A stretch of DNA of 64,000 nucleotides from Pseudorhodoferax sp. Leaf267 (GTDB taxonomy: Bacteria; Pseudomonadota; Gammaproteobacteria; Burkholderiales; Burkholderiaceae_C), in assembly GCF_001422405.1 (NCBI RefSeq), contig NZ_LMMV01000001.1:904620-968619 (forward strand), read 5' to 3'. The notes under the pieces were generated by a model. It searched no databases, was not told the origin of the DNA, and worked only from the letters and a program-made list of their open reading frames with translations. The translations under genes were made by a program, and so were the position numbers. Of this stretch, positions 39,925 to 50,576 are shown in pieces (position 1 is the first letter of the stretch; every line of letters begins with the position of its first letter).

Positions 39925-41055
39925 ATGACCCAAGACAGCATCGCCCACATCCGCCTCTCGTCCTGCTACCTGCCGCTGGCCAACCCGATCAGCGACGCCA
40001 AGGTGCTGACGGGCCGGCAAAAGCCCATGACCGAGATCGCGATGCTGTTCGCTGAAGTTCAGACCAAGGACGGGCACACCGGCCTGGGTTTCTCGTACAG
40101 CAAGCGCGCCGGCGGCCCCGGCCAGTTCGCGCATGCCAAGGAAGTGGCCGGCGCGTTGATCGGCGAAGACCCCAGTGACATCGCCAAGCTGTGGACCAAG
40201 CTGTGCTGGGCCGGCGCCTCGGTGGGCCGCAGCGGCCTGGCCGTGCAGGCCTACGGCGCGTTCGACGTGGCGCTGTACGACCTGAAGGCGCGCCGTGCCG
40301 GGCTGTCGCTCTCGAAGCTGCTGGGCTCGCAGCGCGACTCGGTGCGTTGCTACAACACCTCGGGCGGCTTCCTGCACACCCCGATCGACCAGCTCTCCGT
40401 CAACGCGGCCGCCTCCATCGAGCGCGGCATCGGCGGCATCAAGCTCAAGGTGGGCCAGCCCGACGGCAAGATCGATATCCAGCGCGTGGAGGCCGTGCGC
40501 AAGCACCTGGGCGACCACGTGCCGCTGATGGTGGACGCCAACCAGCAATGGGACCGGCCCACGGCCCAGCGCATGTGCCGCATCTTCGAGCAGTTCAACC
40601 TGGTATGGATCGAGGAGCCGCTGGACGCCTACGACCACGAAGGCCACGCTGCGCTGGCCGCCACCTTCGACACGCCGATCGCCACGGGCGAGATGCTGAC
40701 CAGCCTGTCGGAGCACTACGACCTGATCCGCCACCGCGCGGCCGACTACCTGATGCCCGACGCGCCGCGCGTGGGCGGCATCACGCCCTTCCTCAAGATC
40801 GCCGCGCTGGCCGAACACGCCGGCATCGCCCTGGGCCCGCACTTCGCGATGGAGCTGCACGTGCACCTGGGCGCCTGCTACGCCACCGAGCCATGGGTCG
40901 AGCATTTCGACTGGCTGGAGCCGCTGTTCAACGAACGGCTGGAAACCAAGAATGGCCGCATGCTGGTGCCCACGCGCCCCGGCCTGGGCCTGTCCTTGAG
41001 CGAGCAAGCCCGTGCCTGGACGCGCGAGACGGCGGAGGTCGGCCAGCGCGCCTGA
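39925..41055 (+). CDS. Galactarate/L-talarate dehydratase (enolase superfamily)
   Basis: A 376-residue mandelate-racemase-type enzyme. The catalytic Lys pair is in [11 protein letters not shown] (about residue 173-175). Metal ligands are in [21 protein letters not shown] and ATGEM, and the general-base His is in [14 protein letters not shown]. This set and the operon context fit L-talarate/galactarate dehydratases, which give 5-keto-4-deoxy-D-glucarate. A related acid-sugar dehydratase activity cannot be excluded. Confidence 0.82.
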   Translation: MTQDSIAHIRLSSCYLPLANPISDAKVLTGRQKPMTEIAMLFAEVQTKDGHTGLGFSYSKRAGGPGQFAHAKEVAGALIGEDPSDIAKLWTKLCWAGASVGRSGLAVQAYGAFDVALYDLKARRAGLSLSKLLGSQRDSVRCYNTSGGFLHTPIDQLSVNAAASIERGIGGIKLKVGQPDGKIDIQRVEAVRKHLGDHVPLMVDANQQWDRPTAQRMCRIFEQFNLVWIEEPLDAYDHEGHAALAATFDTPIATGEMLTSLSEHYDLIRHRAADYLMPDAPRVGGITPFLKIAALAEHAGIALGPHFAMELHVHLGACYATEPWVEHFDWLEPLFNERLETKNGRMLVPTRPGLGLSLSEQARAWTRETAEVGQRA

Positions 41056-41083
41056 TCCTCGCCAGAACGACAAAGAGACCACG

Positions 41084-42664
41084 ATGACCACCCAAGCCCC
41101 GCTCTACATCACCATGCACGAGGCCGACAACGTGGCCATCGTGGCCAACGACGGCGGCCTGCCCGCCGGCACCGTCTTCCCCTGCGGCCTGACCCTGGTC
41201 GACAAGGTGCCGCAGGCGCACAAGGTCGCGCTCGTCGACATCTCAGAAGGCGCGCCCGTGCGCCGCTACAACGTGACCATCGGCTATGCCGCCCAGCCCC
41301 TGGCGCGCGGCAGCTGGGTGCACGAGCGCCTGCTGAAGATGCCGGCCGCGCGCGAGCTCGAAGGCCTGCCGATCGCCACCGTCAAGCCGCCACCGCAGGA
41401 GCCGCTGGAGGGCTACACCTTCGAGGGCTACCGCAACCTGGACGGCTCGGTGGGCACGCGCAACATCCTGGCCATCACGCAGACCGTGCAGTGCGTGGCC
41501 GGCGTGACCGACTTCGCCGTGCAGCGCATCAAGGCCGAGCTGCTGCCCAAGTACCCCCATGTGGACGATGTGGTGGCGCTGGAGCACACCTACGGCTGCG
41601 GCGTGGCCATCGACGCGCCCGGCGCCGAGATCCCGATCCGCACGCTGCGCAACATCAGCCTGAACCCGAACTTCGGCGGCGAGGTCATGGTGGTGAGCCT
41701 GGGCTGCGAGAAGCTGCAGCCCGAGCGGCTGCTGCCGCCCGGCTCCATCCCCATCGTGGACGAGCGCAACGTGGCCGATGTCGGCGACAGCGCCGAGGCC
41801 AAGCTCGACGTGGTCTGCCTGCAGGACGATGCGCACGTGGGCTTCATGTCCATGATCGAGTCCGTCATGCGCCAGGCCGAGGAACACCTGGAGCGCCTGA
41901 ACACGCGCCGCCGCGTCACCGTGCCGGCCAGCGAACTCGTGGTGGGCGTGCAGTGCGGCGGCAGCGATGCGTTCAGCGGCGTCACGGCCAACCCGGCCGT
42001 GGGCTACTGCACCGATTTGCTGGTGCGCGCCGGTGCCAGCGTGATGTTCAGCGAGGTGACCGAGGTGCGCGACGGCATCGACCAGCTCACCAGCCGCGCC
42101 AGCACGCCGGAAGTGGCCGAGGCCATGATCCGCGAGATGGCCTGGTACGACGCCTACCTCGACAAGGGCCGCGTGGACCGCAGCGCCAACACCACGCCGG
42201 GCAACAAGAAGGGCGGCCTGTCGAACATCGTCGAGAAGGCCATGGGCTCCATCGTCAAGAGCGGCAGCGCGCCGATCTCGGGTGTGATCTCCCCCGGCGA
42301 GAAGCTCAAGCAGAAAGGCCTGATCTACGCGGCCACGCCAGCCAGCGACTTCATCTGTGGCACGCTGCAGCTGGCCGCCGGCATGAACCTGCACGTGTTC
42401 ACCACCGGCCGCGGCACGCCCTACGGCCTGGCCGAGGTGCCCGTGATCAAGGTGGCCACGCGCGCCGACCTGGCGCGGCGCTGGCACGACCTGATGGACA
42501 TCAACGCCGGCACCATCGCCACTGGCGAGAAGACCATCGCCGATGTCGGCTGGGAGATGTTCCAGCTGATGCTGGACGTGGCCAGCGGCCGCAAGAAGAC
42601 CTGGGCCGAGCACTGGAAGCTGCACAACGCGCTGGTCCTGTTCAACCCCGCACCCGTGACCTGA
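41084..42664 (+). CDS. garD: UxaA/GarD-family dehydratase (probable galactarate dehydratase)
   Basis: A 526-residue iron-dependent dehydratase. The small N-terminal SAF domain (about residues 1-100: [18 protein letters not shown]) is followed by the large altronate/galactarate dehydratase body. Landmarks are [47 protein letters not shown] and the C-terminal [18 protein letters not shown]. The length is closer to GarD (about 520) than UxaA (about 495). Product in the galactarate case is 5-keto-4-deoxy-D-glucarate, the same as for the enzyme before it. ATG 41084 was taken as the start; 28 bases separate it from the preceding stop. Confidence 0.85.
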   Translation: MTTQAPLYITMHEADNVAIVANDGGLPAGTVFPCGLTLVDKVPQAHKVALVDISEGAPVRRYNVTIGYAAQPLARGSWVHERLLKMPAARELEGLPIATVKPPPQEPLEGYTFEGYRNLDGSVGTRNILAITQTVQCVAGVTDFAVQRIKAELLPKYPHVDDVVALEHTYGCGVAIDAPGAEIPIRTLRNISLNPNFGGEVMVVSLGCEKLQPERLLPPGSIPIVDERNVADVGDSAEAKLDVVCLQDDAHVGFMSMIESVMRQAEEHLERLNTRRRVTVPASELVVGVQCGGSDAFSGVTANPAVGYCTDLLVRAGASVMFSEVTEVRDGIDQLTSRASTPEVAEAMIREMAWYDAYLDKGRVDRSANTTPGNKKGGLSNIVEKAMGSIVKSGSAPISGVISPGEKLKQKGLIYAATPASDFICGTLQLAAGMNLHVFTTGRGTPYGLAEVPVIKVATRADLARRWHDLMDINAGTIATGEKTIADVGWEMFQLMLDVASGRKKTWAEHWKLHNALVLFNPAPVT

Positions 42665-42707
42665 CACTTCGCACACCAACCCTCATACATCACGCAAGGA
42701 GCAACAC

Positions 42708-43592
42708 ATGAAGATCGGATTCATCGGCCTGGGCATCATGGGCGCGCCCATGGCCCTGCACCTCGTCAACGCCGGCCACGAGGTCACCTACGTCAAGCGC
42801 AGCAAGACCAACGCCGAGATCGCGGCCAGCAGCGCCAAGGGTGTGGCCACGGCCAAGGAAGTGGCGCAGGCGGCCGACGTCATCATCCTGATGCTGCCCG
42901 ACACGCCCGACGTGCAGGCCGTGCTGTTCGGCGAGAACGGCGTGGCCGAGGGCCTGACCAAGGGCAAGACCGTGATCGACATGAGCTCGATCTCGCCCAT
43001 CGAGACCAAGGCCTTCGCCGAGAAGATCGCCGCGCTGGGCTGCGACTACCTGGACGCGCCCGTCAGCGGCGGCGAAGTCGGCGCCAAGGCCGCCAGCCTG
43101 ACCATCATGGTCGGCGGCACCGAGGAAGGCTTCGCCAAGGCCAAGCCCCTGTTCGAGAAGATGGGCAAGAACATCACGCACGTGGGCGGCGTGGGTGACG
43201 GCCAGACCACCAAGGTGGCCAACCAGATCATCGTGGCGCTGAACATCGCCGCCGTGGGCGAGGCCCTGCTGTTCGCCAGCAAGGCCGGCGCCGATCCGGC
43301 CAAGGTGCGCCAGGCGCTGATGGGTGGCTTCGCGGCCAGCCGCATTCTGGAAGTGCACGGCGAGCGCATGATCAAGCGCACCTTCAACCCGGGCTTTCGC
43401 ATCGGCCTGCACCAGAAGGACCTGGGCCTCGCTTTGGCCGGCGCCAAGTCCATGGGCGTGGCACTGCCGCAGACCGCGAGTGCGGCGCAACTCATGCAGA
43501 CCTGCGCCGCGCAGGGCTGGGACCAGCTGGACCACTCGGCCCTGGTCAAGTCACTCGAATTGATGGCCAAGCACCAGGTGGCCCCGGACTAA
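42708..43592 (+). CDS. garR: Tartronate semialdehyde reductase (2-hydroxy-3-oxopropionate reductase)
   Basis: A 294-residue beta-hydroxyacid dehydrogenase. NAD(P) binding is in GFIGLGIMGAPMALHLVNAG. The substrate motif is DAPVSGGEVGAKAASLTIMV and the catalytic Lys lies in GQTTKVANQIIVALN. It reduces tartronate semialdehyde, formed by the aldolase of this operon, to D-glycerate. An AAGGAGCAACAC ribosome site precedes it. Length and motifs are normal. Confidence 0.92.
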   Translation: MKIGFIGLGIMGAPMALHLVNAGHEVTYVKRSKTNAEIAASSAKGVATAKEVAQAADVIILMLPDTPDVQAVLFGENGVAEGLTKGKTVIDMSSISPIETKAFAEKIAALGCDYLDAPVSGGEVGAKAASLTIMVGGTEEGFAKAKPLFEKMGKNITHVGGVGDGQTTKVANQIIVALNIAAVGEALLFASKAGADPAKVRQALMGGFAASRILEVHGERMIKRTFNPGFRIGLHQKDLGLALAGAKSMGVALPQTASAAQLMQTCAAQGWDQLDHSALVKSLELMAKHQVAPD

Positions 43593-43632
43593 GCCTTTAG
43601 CGCCGCACAACGAACCACAACAGGAGCACCCC

Positions 43633-44421
43633 ATGCGAGACAACCGATTGCGCACACTGTGGAAATCGGGGGGTGCAGCCGTCAACGGCTGGCTCGCCAT
43701 TCCGAACAGTTTCTCGGCCGAGACCATGGCCCACCAGGGCTGGGACTCATTGACCATCGACCTGCAGCACGGCGTGGTCGACTACCAGGCCATGCTGCCC
43801 ATGCTGCAGGCCATCGCCACGACCGAGACCGTGCCCGTGGTGCGCGTGCCCTGGCTGGAGCCCGGCATCCTCATGAAGACGCTGGACGCCGGCGCATCGG
43901 CCGTGATCTGCCCCATGGTCAACACGCGCGAGGACGCGCAAAAGCTCGTCCACTGGACCAGCTACGCGCCGCGCGGCACGCGCAGCTTCGGCCCCATCCG
44001 CTCGCTGCTGATCCACGGTGCCGACTACGCCGAGAAGGCCAACGATTTCGTCGTGCGCTTCGCCATGATCGAGACCGCGCAGGCGCTGGACAACCTGGAC
44101 GACATCCTGTCGGTCGAGGGGCTGGACGCGGTCTACATCGGCCCGTCGGACCTGTCGCTGTCGCTGGGCTGCCGCCCGGTGTTCGACGACGTGGACCCGA
44201 AAGCCCAGCAGGCCATCGACCACATCCTGGCGCGCGCCAAGGCGCATGGCGTGGTGGCCGGCATCCACAACGGCAACGCCGAAGGCGCGCGCAAGCGCAT
44301 CGCGCAGGGCTTCCAGTTCATGACCGTGAGCTCGGACGCGCGGCTGATGGCAGCCGGGGCGCAGCAGATCGTGGCAGCCATGCGCGCGCAGCCCACCGCC
44401 GCGCCCACCAGCGGCTATTGA
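43633..44421 (+). CDS. garL: 5-keto-4-deoxy-D-glucarate aldolase (HpcH/HpaI family)
   Basis: A 262-residue class II aldolase. The family signatures are VNGWLAIPNSFSAE, DSLTIDLQHGVVDY, MKTLDAGASAVICPMVNT and VEGLDAVYIGPSDLSLSLG, carrying the Glu/Asp metal ligands and the catalytic Arg/His. It cleaves ketodeoxyglucarate into pyruvate and tartronate semialdehyde, which links the dehydratases to GarR. A CAGGAGCACC ribosome site lies upstream. Confidence 0.9.
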   Translation: MRDNRLRTLWKSGGAAVNGWLAIPNSFSAETMAHQGWDSLTIDLQHGVVDYQAMLPMLQAIATTETVPVVRVPWLEPGILMKTLDAGASAVICPMVNTREDAQKLVHWTSYAPRGTRSFGPIRSLLIHGADYAEKANDFVVRFAMIETAQALDNLDDILSVEGLDAVYIGPSDLSLSLGCRPVFDDVDPKAQQAIDHILARAKAHGVVAGIHNGNAEGARKRIAQGFQFMTVSSDARLMAAGAQQIVAAMRAQPTAAPTSGY

Positions 44422-44451
44422 AGATCCACCACAACGAGGAGACGAGCCGAT

Positions 44452-45549
<1,098 letters not shown>

Positions 45550-45615
45550 AGCCTGGTGGCCGCTGCACAGTCGCTTCTCCTGGGCCGCCCCCGGTCCACC
45601 AGGAGAGGGTCGCAG

Positions 45616-46056
45616 ATGTCCACCTTGACAGCCGTCGCCTCCCTGAGCAGTTCCGCCACGCTGGTCACCGAAGCCGAACTGGAGGCCCTGCTGGAGCAAG
45701 CCCTCACCTTCAACCGCAGCGTCGGCGTCACCGGCGTGCTGCTGCACCACGACGGCAGCTTCTTCCAGTACTTTGAGGGGCCCGAAGATGCCGTGGCCCA
45801 GGTCTACGCGCGCATTCACCGGTCCGGCCGCCACTACACGATCTTCGAGCTGTGCCGCGGGCCGATCACGCAGGTGTTCTTCGCGGATTGGCAAATGGGT
45901 TTCGCCCAGACACCGAAGTCCGCCATCCTCCAACTGTCACAGGCCGAGTGGACGGCGACCGGTGCCGCCATCGACGGCGCGGAGCGGCCGACGGAGGGGC
46001 TGGAACTGGTGGCCGACTACTGGAAGGCGGTGGCGCCGTGGGGCGCCCGGCACTAG
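45616..46056 (+). CDS. BLUF-like domain protein lacking the flavin tyrosine
   Basis: A 146-residue protein with a BLUF fold pattern: FNRSVGVTGVLLHHDGSFFQ (Asn33 and Gln51 equal the flavin-binding Asn and Gln), YFEGPEDAVAQVYARIHRSG, and FADWQMGFAQ at the C-terminal cap. Counting back from Asn33, the essential photocycle Tyr is replaced by Ser9 (or Ala8) in AVASLSSSA. No upstream start restores a Tyr. It may bind flavin without light signalling, or serve another role. The start was chosen at ATG 45616 behind GGAGAGGGTCGCAG. Confidence 0.8.
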   Translation: MSTLTAVASLSSSATLVTEAELEALLEQALTFNRSVGVTGVLLHHDGSFFQYFEGPEDAVAQVYARIHRSGRHYTIFELCRGPITQVFFADWQMGFAQTPKSAILQLSQAEWTATGAAIDGAERPTEGLELVADYWKAVAPWGARH

Positions 46057-46099
46057 CCCCGAAAGAGCGCGCCGCGTGCTCCCGTGAGCTTCGCGCCAA

Positions 46100-46119
46100 A
46101 CCACGCGAGATTTGGTGGT
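46100..46119. promoter_or_regulatory. Candidate operator of the RHH/ParE module
   Basis: ACCAC at 46100-46104 and GTGGT at 46115-46119 form an interrupted inverted repeat about 30 bases before the antitoxin start. Antitoxins of this class usually bind such sites; function here is inference. Confidence 0.3.
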
Positions 46120-46147
46120 CACTATGATGACGCCGAAGGAGTCCGCC

Positions 46148-46411
46148 ATGGAAACCATTGTTCTCACAGCAAACGTACCGCAAGAGTTGGCCGAGAAGAT
46201 TGATCGAGTCGCCGAGCGTCTGCGTCAGCCACGCGGCTGGATCGTAGAGCAGGCCCTGTCAGCCTGGCTGCATGACGAAGATGTACGTAACCAGCGCACA
46301 CGCGAAGCGCTGGACGACGTGGACGCCGGCCGTCTCGTGGACCACCAGGCCGTGCTGGCCTGGGCTGCGAGCCTGGGCAGCGCCCAGCCAAGACCACTGC
46401 CCTCGGCATGA
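46148..46411 (+). CDS. Ribbon-helix-helix antitoxin
   Basis: An 87-residue CopG/ParD-like antitoxin starting METIVLTANVPQELAEKIDR. The N-terminal ribbon-helix-helix (LTANVPQELAEKIDRVAERL, then GWIVEQALSAWL) binds DNA. The C-terminal half would wrap the toxin. It has an AAGGAG ribosome site six bases upstream. Its stop overlaps the toxin start by four bases (ATGA), the usual arrangement for coupled toxin-antitoxin genes. Confidence 0.85.
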   Translation: METIVLTANVPQELAEKIDRVAERLRQPRGWIVEQALSAWLHDEDVRNQRTREALDDVDAGRLVDHQAVLAWAASLGSAQPRPLPSA

Positions 46412-46689
46412 CCTGGGAGCTGCGGTGGACCAGCAAGGCTTTGGGCGACTTGGTCCGCTTGCACGAGTTCCTCGCCCCTGTCAATCCAGCGGCGGCGGCC
46501 AAGGCCGTGCAAGCCCTGACCCGAGCGCCAGAAAGGTTGCTGGAGCACCCGAGAATCGGCGAACCACTTCAGGACTTTGCGCCGCGTGAGGTGCGCCGAC
46601 TTCTGGTCGCGCAGTACGAGATCCGCTACGAGTTGGTAGATCGCAAGATCTACCTGCTGCGGATCTGGCACACACGCGAGCATCGGTAG
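46408..46689 (+). CDS. ParE/RelE-family toxin
   Basis: A 93-residue ParE-type toxin: MTWELRWTSKALGDLVRLHE, IGEPLQDFAPREVRRLLVAQ and the C-terminal YELVDRKIYLLRIWHTREHR. These are the RelE/ParE beta-sheet strands and the conserved basic C-terminus. ParE members poison gyrase, while RelE members cut mRNA; the sequence is closer to ParE. It appears intact, unlike the BrnT gene elsewhere in the window. Confidence 0.87.
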   Translation: MTWELRWTSKALGDLVRLHEFLAPVNPAAAAKAVQALTRAPERLLEHPRIGEPLQDFAPREVRRLLVAQYEIRYELVDRKIYLLRIWHTREHR

Positions 46690-46725
46690 TGCTCTGCGCA
46701 AGCCATGCGTGCGGCATCTCGCAGA

Positions 46726-47703
46726 TCACTCCACCACGATCTTCTGCTCGCGGATCACCTTCTCCAGCAGCGCGCCCTCGTCGGCCAGCAGCTTGCGGAA
46801 CTCGGCCGTACCGACCTGCACCGGCTCGGCCCCCAGCTCGGCATAGCGGCTCTTCACGCTGGCCTGCGCCATGGCCCTGGCGATCGCTTCACTGAGGCGC
46901 GCGACGATCTCGGGCGACGTGCCCTTGGGCGCCCAGGCGCCGAACCAGATGTCCAGGTTCGCACCCTCGAAGCCCTGCTCGCCCACCGTCGGCACATCCG
47001 GGAAGAACGGCGAGCGCTTGGCGCTGACGACGCCCAGCAGCCTGGCCTTGCCGGTGCGGATGTGCGGGAACGCGATGCCCGGGTCGCACACGAAATCGGC
47101 CTGGCCCGACAGCACGTCCTGCAGCGCCGGGGCGGCGCCGCGGTAGGGCACATGGGTGATGGCCGTGCCCGTGGCCAGCTTGAACAGCTCGCACGCCAGG
47201 TGCGGCGGCGTGCCGGTGCCGGCCGAGGCATACGACAGCGTGTTGGGCCTGGCCCTGGCCAGCGCCACGAGGTCCCTGGCGTCCTTCACCTCCAGCTGCG
47301 GCTTGGCCACCAGGTACATCTGCGTGCGGCCGATGGCGGCCACGGGCGCCAGGTCGCGCGAGGGCAGGATGGTGGACTTGAACAGCCAGGGGTTGGCCGT
47401 CTCGACCGAGGTCGGCGCGATCAGGAACGTGGCGCCGTCGGGCACGGCGCGGATGACCTCGGACGCGGCGATGTTGCCGCTGGCGCCGGGCTTGTTGTCG
47501 ATGATGACGGTCTGGCCCAGCGTCTCGGTGAGCTGCTGCGCAACGATGCGCGCCATCACGTCGGTGCTGCCGCCGGGCGCGAAGCCGACGACGATGCGGA
47601 TGGGCTTGGTCGGCCAGGTGGCCTGGGCATGGGCCACGCCCAGGCTCAGGAGGGCGGCCGCGAGGACGAGGGCGCGGCGCAGGGGCTGCAAACGTGTGTG
47701 CAT
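46726..47703 (-). CDS. Bug-family solute receptor of the cyclohexanecarboxylate cluster
   Basis: A 325-residue periplasmic receptor with signal peptide MHTRLQPLRRALVLAAALLS cleaved near AHAQA. Bug motifs: WPTKPIRIVVGFAPGGSTDV, IIDNKPGASGNIAA, YASAGTGTPPHLACELF and HVPYRGAAPALQDVL. It is the last gene of the bad/ali operon, 29 bases after aliA. Its ligand is probably an alicyclic or aromatic carboxylate. No TctA/TctB partner is in the window. Convergent with the ParE toxin. Confidence 0.9.
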   Translation of the reverse strand: MHTRLQPLRRALVLAAALLSLGVAHAQATWPTKPIRIVVGFAPGGSTDVMARIVAQQLTETLGQTVIIDNKPGASGNIAASEVIRAVPDGATFLIAPTSVETANPWLFKSTILPSRDLAPVAAIGRTQMYLVAKPQLEVKDARDLVALARARPNTLSYASAGTGTPPHLACELFKLATGTAITHVPYRGAAPALQDVLSGQADFVCDPGIAFPHIRTGKARLLGVVSAKRSPFFPDVPTVGEQGFEGANLDIWFGAWAPKGTSPEIVARLSEAIARAMAQASVKSRYAELGAEPVQVGTAEFRKLLADEGALLEKVIREQKIVVE

Positions 47704-47732
47704 TGTGATGTCTCGGTAGTGGATCGGGGTCT

Positions 47733-49388
47733 TCAGCCAGCCGCCAGCAGCTCGCGCAGCTTGAACTTCTGGATCTTTCCGCTCGGCGTGGACGGCATGG
47801 CATCGCGCACGATCAGCCGCTCGGGGATGTACTGGACGGCCACCTTCTGCGCCTTCAGGAATTCGACGATGCCCGGCAGATCGATGCTCTGCCCCGGCCG
47901 CGGCACGACCACCGCGCAGGCCCGCTCGCCCAGGCGCTCGTCGGGGTACGACACGATGGCCGCATGCGCGATCGCCGGGTGCCGGTACAGCAGCGATTCG
48001 ATCTCCACCACCGGGATGTTCTCGCCGCCGCGGATGATCACGTCCTTGCTGCGGCCGGTGATGCGCACGTAGCCTTGTGCGTCGATGCGGGCCAGGTCGC
48101 CGGTGTCGAACCAGCCTTCGGCGTCGGTGCCGTTCAGGTGCGGGCGGCGCAGGTAGCCGCCGAAGTTGGAGCACGCGCGCAGCAGCAGCTTGCCGGACTC
48201 GCCGTCCGGCAGCGGCTTGCCATCGACATCGACCACCTTCAGCTCCACGCCCGGCAGCGGCAGGCCGTCGGTGTTGAAGGAGCGCTCGTCCGCATCGTCC
48301 AGCCTGGTAAGCGTGACGGCGCCGTTCTCGGTCATGCCCCAGGCCGAGACGATCTTGGCGCCCAGCGCGGCGCGGGCCTGCTCGACCAGCGCACCGGGGA
48401 TCGGCGCGCCGGCACACAGGAAGCTGCGCAGGCTGGGCACGCCTTCGCCACCCATTTCCGTCACGGTGCGGGCCAGGTCGGTCAGGAACGGGGTGGACGC
48501 CATCGTGAACGTGGCGCGCTCCTGGCGGATCAGCGCGACCGCCTTCTTCGGCTCCCACACGTCCTGTAGCACGGCGCTGGCCTGCAGCCAGATCGGCATG
48601 ATGAGGCCATACATGAAGCCGGTCTGGTGCGCCATGGGCGAGGCCATGAAAACCACGTCGTCCGCCCCCAGGCGCAGCCGCTCGGCATACGGCACGATGT
48701 TGGCCAGCACGGTGTTGGCCGAATGCATGACGCCCTTGGGCTCGCCCGTCGTGCCCGAGGTGTAGATCAGCTGCGTGATGTCGTCCGGGCCCGGCCGGTG
48801 TGCGCGCAGGATGTCGGCGGCGTCGGGCGCCTCTTCCCACGCCGGGCCGCTCAGCAAGGCCTCGAAGCTGTGCGGCGCCGGTTCGTTGCCGTGCACCGCG
48901 CCGACCACCACCACGTGCTGGAGGTGCGGCAGCTGCGGGCGCAGGCCCTCGAGCATCTGCGCGAAGTCGAAGCCGCGAAAGCTCTGCGGCACGATGGCGA
49001 CCTTGGCCTCGCCGTGCTGCAGCATGAACGACAGCTCGCGCTCGCGGAAGATGTGCATCAGCGGGTTCATCACCGCCCCGATGCGCGAGCAGGCCAGGTA
49101 GGTCAGCGTGAACTGCCACCAGTTGGGCAACTGCACGGCGACGATGTCGCCCGGGCCCACGCCCAGGCGCGACAGGCCGATGGCGATGCGGTCGGCCATG
49201 CGCGCGAGCTCGCGGTAGGTGAAGCGCGTGACGGCGCCGCCCTCGACCTGCACGGCCGTGAGCGCGGTCTTGTCGGGCACGGCCAGGGCGGCGGCGTCCA
49301 GCGCGTCGTTGATGGTGCGCTCGCGCCAGTGGCCATGGGCCACCATGGCCGCGCGGCGCGGGGGGATGAGGACGGCATCGAATTGCAT
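47733..49388 (-). CDS. aliA: Cyclohexanecarboxylate-CoA ligase (AliA type)
   Basis: A 551-residue acyl-adenylate-forming enzyme. The ATP-binding motif is TQLIYTSGTTGEPKGVMHSA, the A5 motif region SAWGMTENGAVT, and the hinge/A8 motif GWFDTGDLARIDAQGYVRIT. The catalytic Lys is in SGKIQKFKLRELL near the end. It activates the ring acid to its CoA thioester, the first step of the pathway. The AliA assignment rests on the neighbouring aliB, badI and badH genes; the sequence alone says medium-chain acyl-CoA ligase. Confidence 0.85.
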   Translation of the reverse strand: MQFDAVLIPPRRAAMVAHGHWRERTINDALDAAALAVPDKTALTAVQVEGGAVTRFTYRELARMADRIAIGLSRLGVGPGDIVAVQLPNWWQFTLTYLACSRIGAVMNPLMHIFRERELSFMLQHGEAKVAIVPQSFRGFDFAQMLEGLRPQLPHLQHVVVVGAVHGNEPAPHSFEALLSGPAWEEAPDAADILRAHRPGPDDITQLIYTSGTTGEPKGVMHSANTVLANIVPYAERLRLGADDVVFMASPMAHQTGFMYGLIMPIWLQASAVLQDVWEPKKAVALIRQERATFTMASTPFLTDLARTVTEMGGEGVPSLRSFLCAGAPIPGALVEQARAALGAKIVSAWGMTENGAVTLTRLDDADERSFNTDGLPLPGVELKVVDVDGKPLPDGESGKLLLRACSNFGGYLRRPHLNGTDAEGWFDTGDLARIDAQGYVRITGRSKDVIIRGGENIPVVEIESLLYRHPAIAHAAIVSYPDERLGERACAVVVPRPGQSIDLPGIVEFLKAQKVAVQYIPERLIVRDAMPSTPSGKIQKFKLRELLAAG

Positions 49389-49414
49389 GGCTTGTCTCCT
49401 TGTGTCGTTGTTCT

Positions 49415-50566
49415 TCAGGCGGGCACGGCCTGGCGCCCCGCCCGCGTGCGCGCGATGATGGTTTTCATGATCTGCGCGGTGCCGTCGCCGATCTGGAAGC
49501 CCAGCACGTCGCGCAGCCGCTGCTCCATCGCCCCCCGGTCGTAGCCGCCGTGGCCGAAGCTCAGCAAGCACTGGTGGATGGCGTCGAAGGCCAGCTTGGG
49601 CGCCCACCACTTGCACATGGCTGCCTCGGCGCTGTGCGGCGCGCCCTTGTCCTTGAGCCACAGCGCCTGCAGGCACAAGAGCCGCGCGGCCTCGACCTGC
49701 GTGTCGAAATCGGCCAGCGGATGCGAGACGCCCTGGAACGCCGACAGCGGCTTGCCGAAGGCTTCGCGCTGGGCCACGTATTCCCAGGTCTCTTGCAGCG
49801 ACGCGCGGGCCACGGCCAGCACCTGCAGGCCGATCAGCGCGCGCGAGAAGTCGAAGCCCTGCATCACCTGCACGAAGCCCTTGTTCTCGTCGCCCAGCCG
49901 GTGGTCCACGGGCACGCGCACGTTCTCGAAAAAGATGGAGCCTCGGCCGATGGCGCGCTGGCCGTGGCAGTCGAAGCGGTTGGTCGTCACGCCCGGCAGG
50001 TCCATGCGCACCAGCAGCGCCGTGACGCCGTGTGCCTGCGACTCCACCGTGCCGGTGCGGCCGAACACCACGGCCGCGTCGGCCTGGTCGGCCGCCGAGA
50101 TCGAGGTCTTCTCGCCGTTCAGCACATAGTGGTCGCCCACGCGTTCCACCCGCAGGCGCAGGTTGCCCGCGTCCGACCCGCCGCGCGGCTCGGTCAGCGC
50201 GATGGCCAGCAGCGCCTCGCCGCGCGTGAGCTTGTGCAGCCAGGGCTGGGCGACTTCGCGCTGGCCGTGGTGCGACAGGATCTGCCCGTTCAGCGACGCC
50301 AGCAGGTTGATGTAGGAGATGCTGAGGTCGGCCCGCGCGATCTCTTCGTGGATCACGCCGGCCGCCAGGCAGCCCATGCCCTGGCCGCCGGCCGACTCGG
50401 GCAGCTCGGGCGCGATGAAGCCCATCTCGCCCATCTCGCGCATCAGCGCGCGGTCGAGCACGCGCGTCCTGTCGCGCTCCAGAAAGCCAGGGGCCACGCG
50501 GCCCTGGGCGAAGCGGCGGACGTGCTCGCCCAGGGCGAGCAGGTCGTCGTCGAGGTAGGGATTCAT
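49415..50566 (-). CDS. aliB: Cyclohexanecarboxyl-CoA dehydrogenase (AliB type)
   Basis: A 383-residue acyl-CoA dehydrogenase. The FAD/substrate motifs are AIALTEPRGGSDAGNLRLRV, YVLNGEKTSISAADQADAAV and the C-terminal FGHGGYDRGAMEQRLRDVLG. It would introduce the 1,2-double bond into cyclohexanecarboxyl-CoA. The active-site residue falls in the YDRGAMEQ segment. It lies between aliA (26 bases) and badI (10 bases). Confidence 0.87.
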   Translation of the reverse strand: MNPYLDDDLLALGEHVRRFAQGRVAPGFLERDRTRVLDRALMREMGEMGFIAPELPESAGGQGMGCLAAGVIHEEIARADLSISYINLLASLNGQILSHHGQREVAQPWLHKLTRGEALLAIALTEPRGGSDAGNLRLRVERVGDHYVLNGEKTSISAADQADAAVVFGRTGTVESQAHGVTALLVRMDLPGVTTNRFDCHGQRAIGRGSIFFENVRVPVDHRLGDENKGFVQVMQGFDFSRALIGLQVLAVARASLQETWEYVAQREAFGKPLSAFQGVSHPLADFDTQVEAARLLCLQALWLKDKGAPHSAEAAMCKWWAPKLAFDAIHQCLLSFGHGGYDRGAMEQRLRDVLGFQIGDGTAQIMKTIIARTRAGRQAVPA

Positions 50567-50576
50567 GGCGCAGCCC

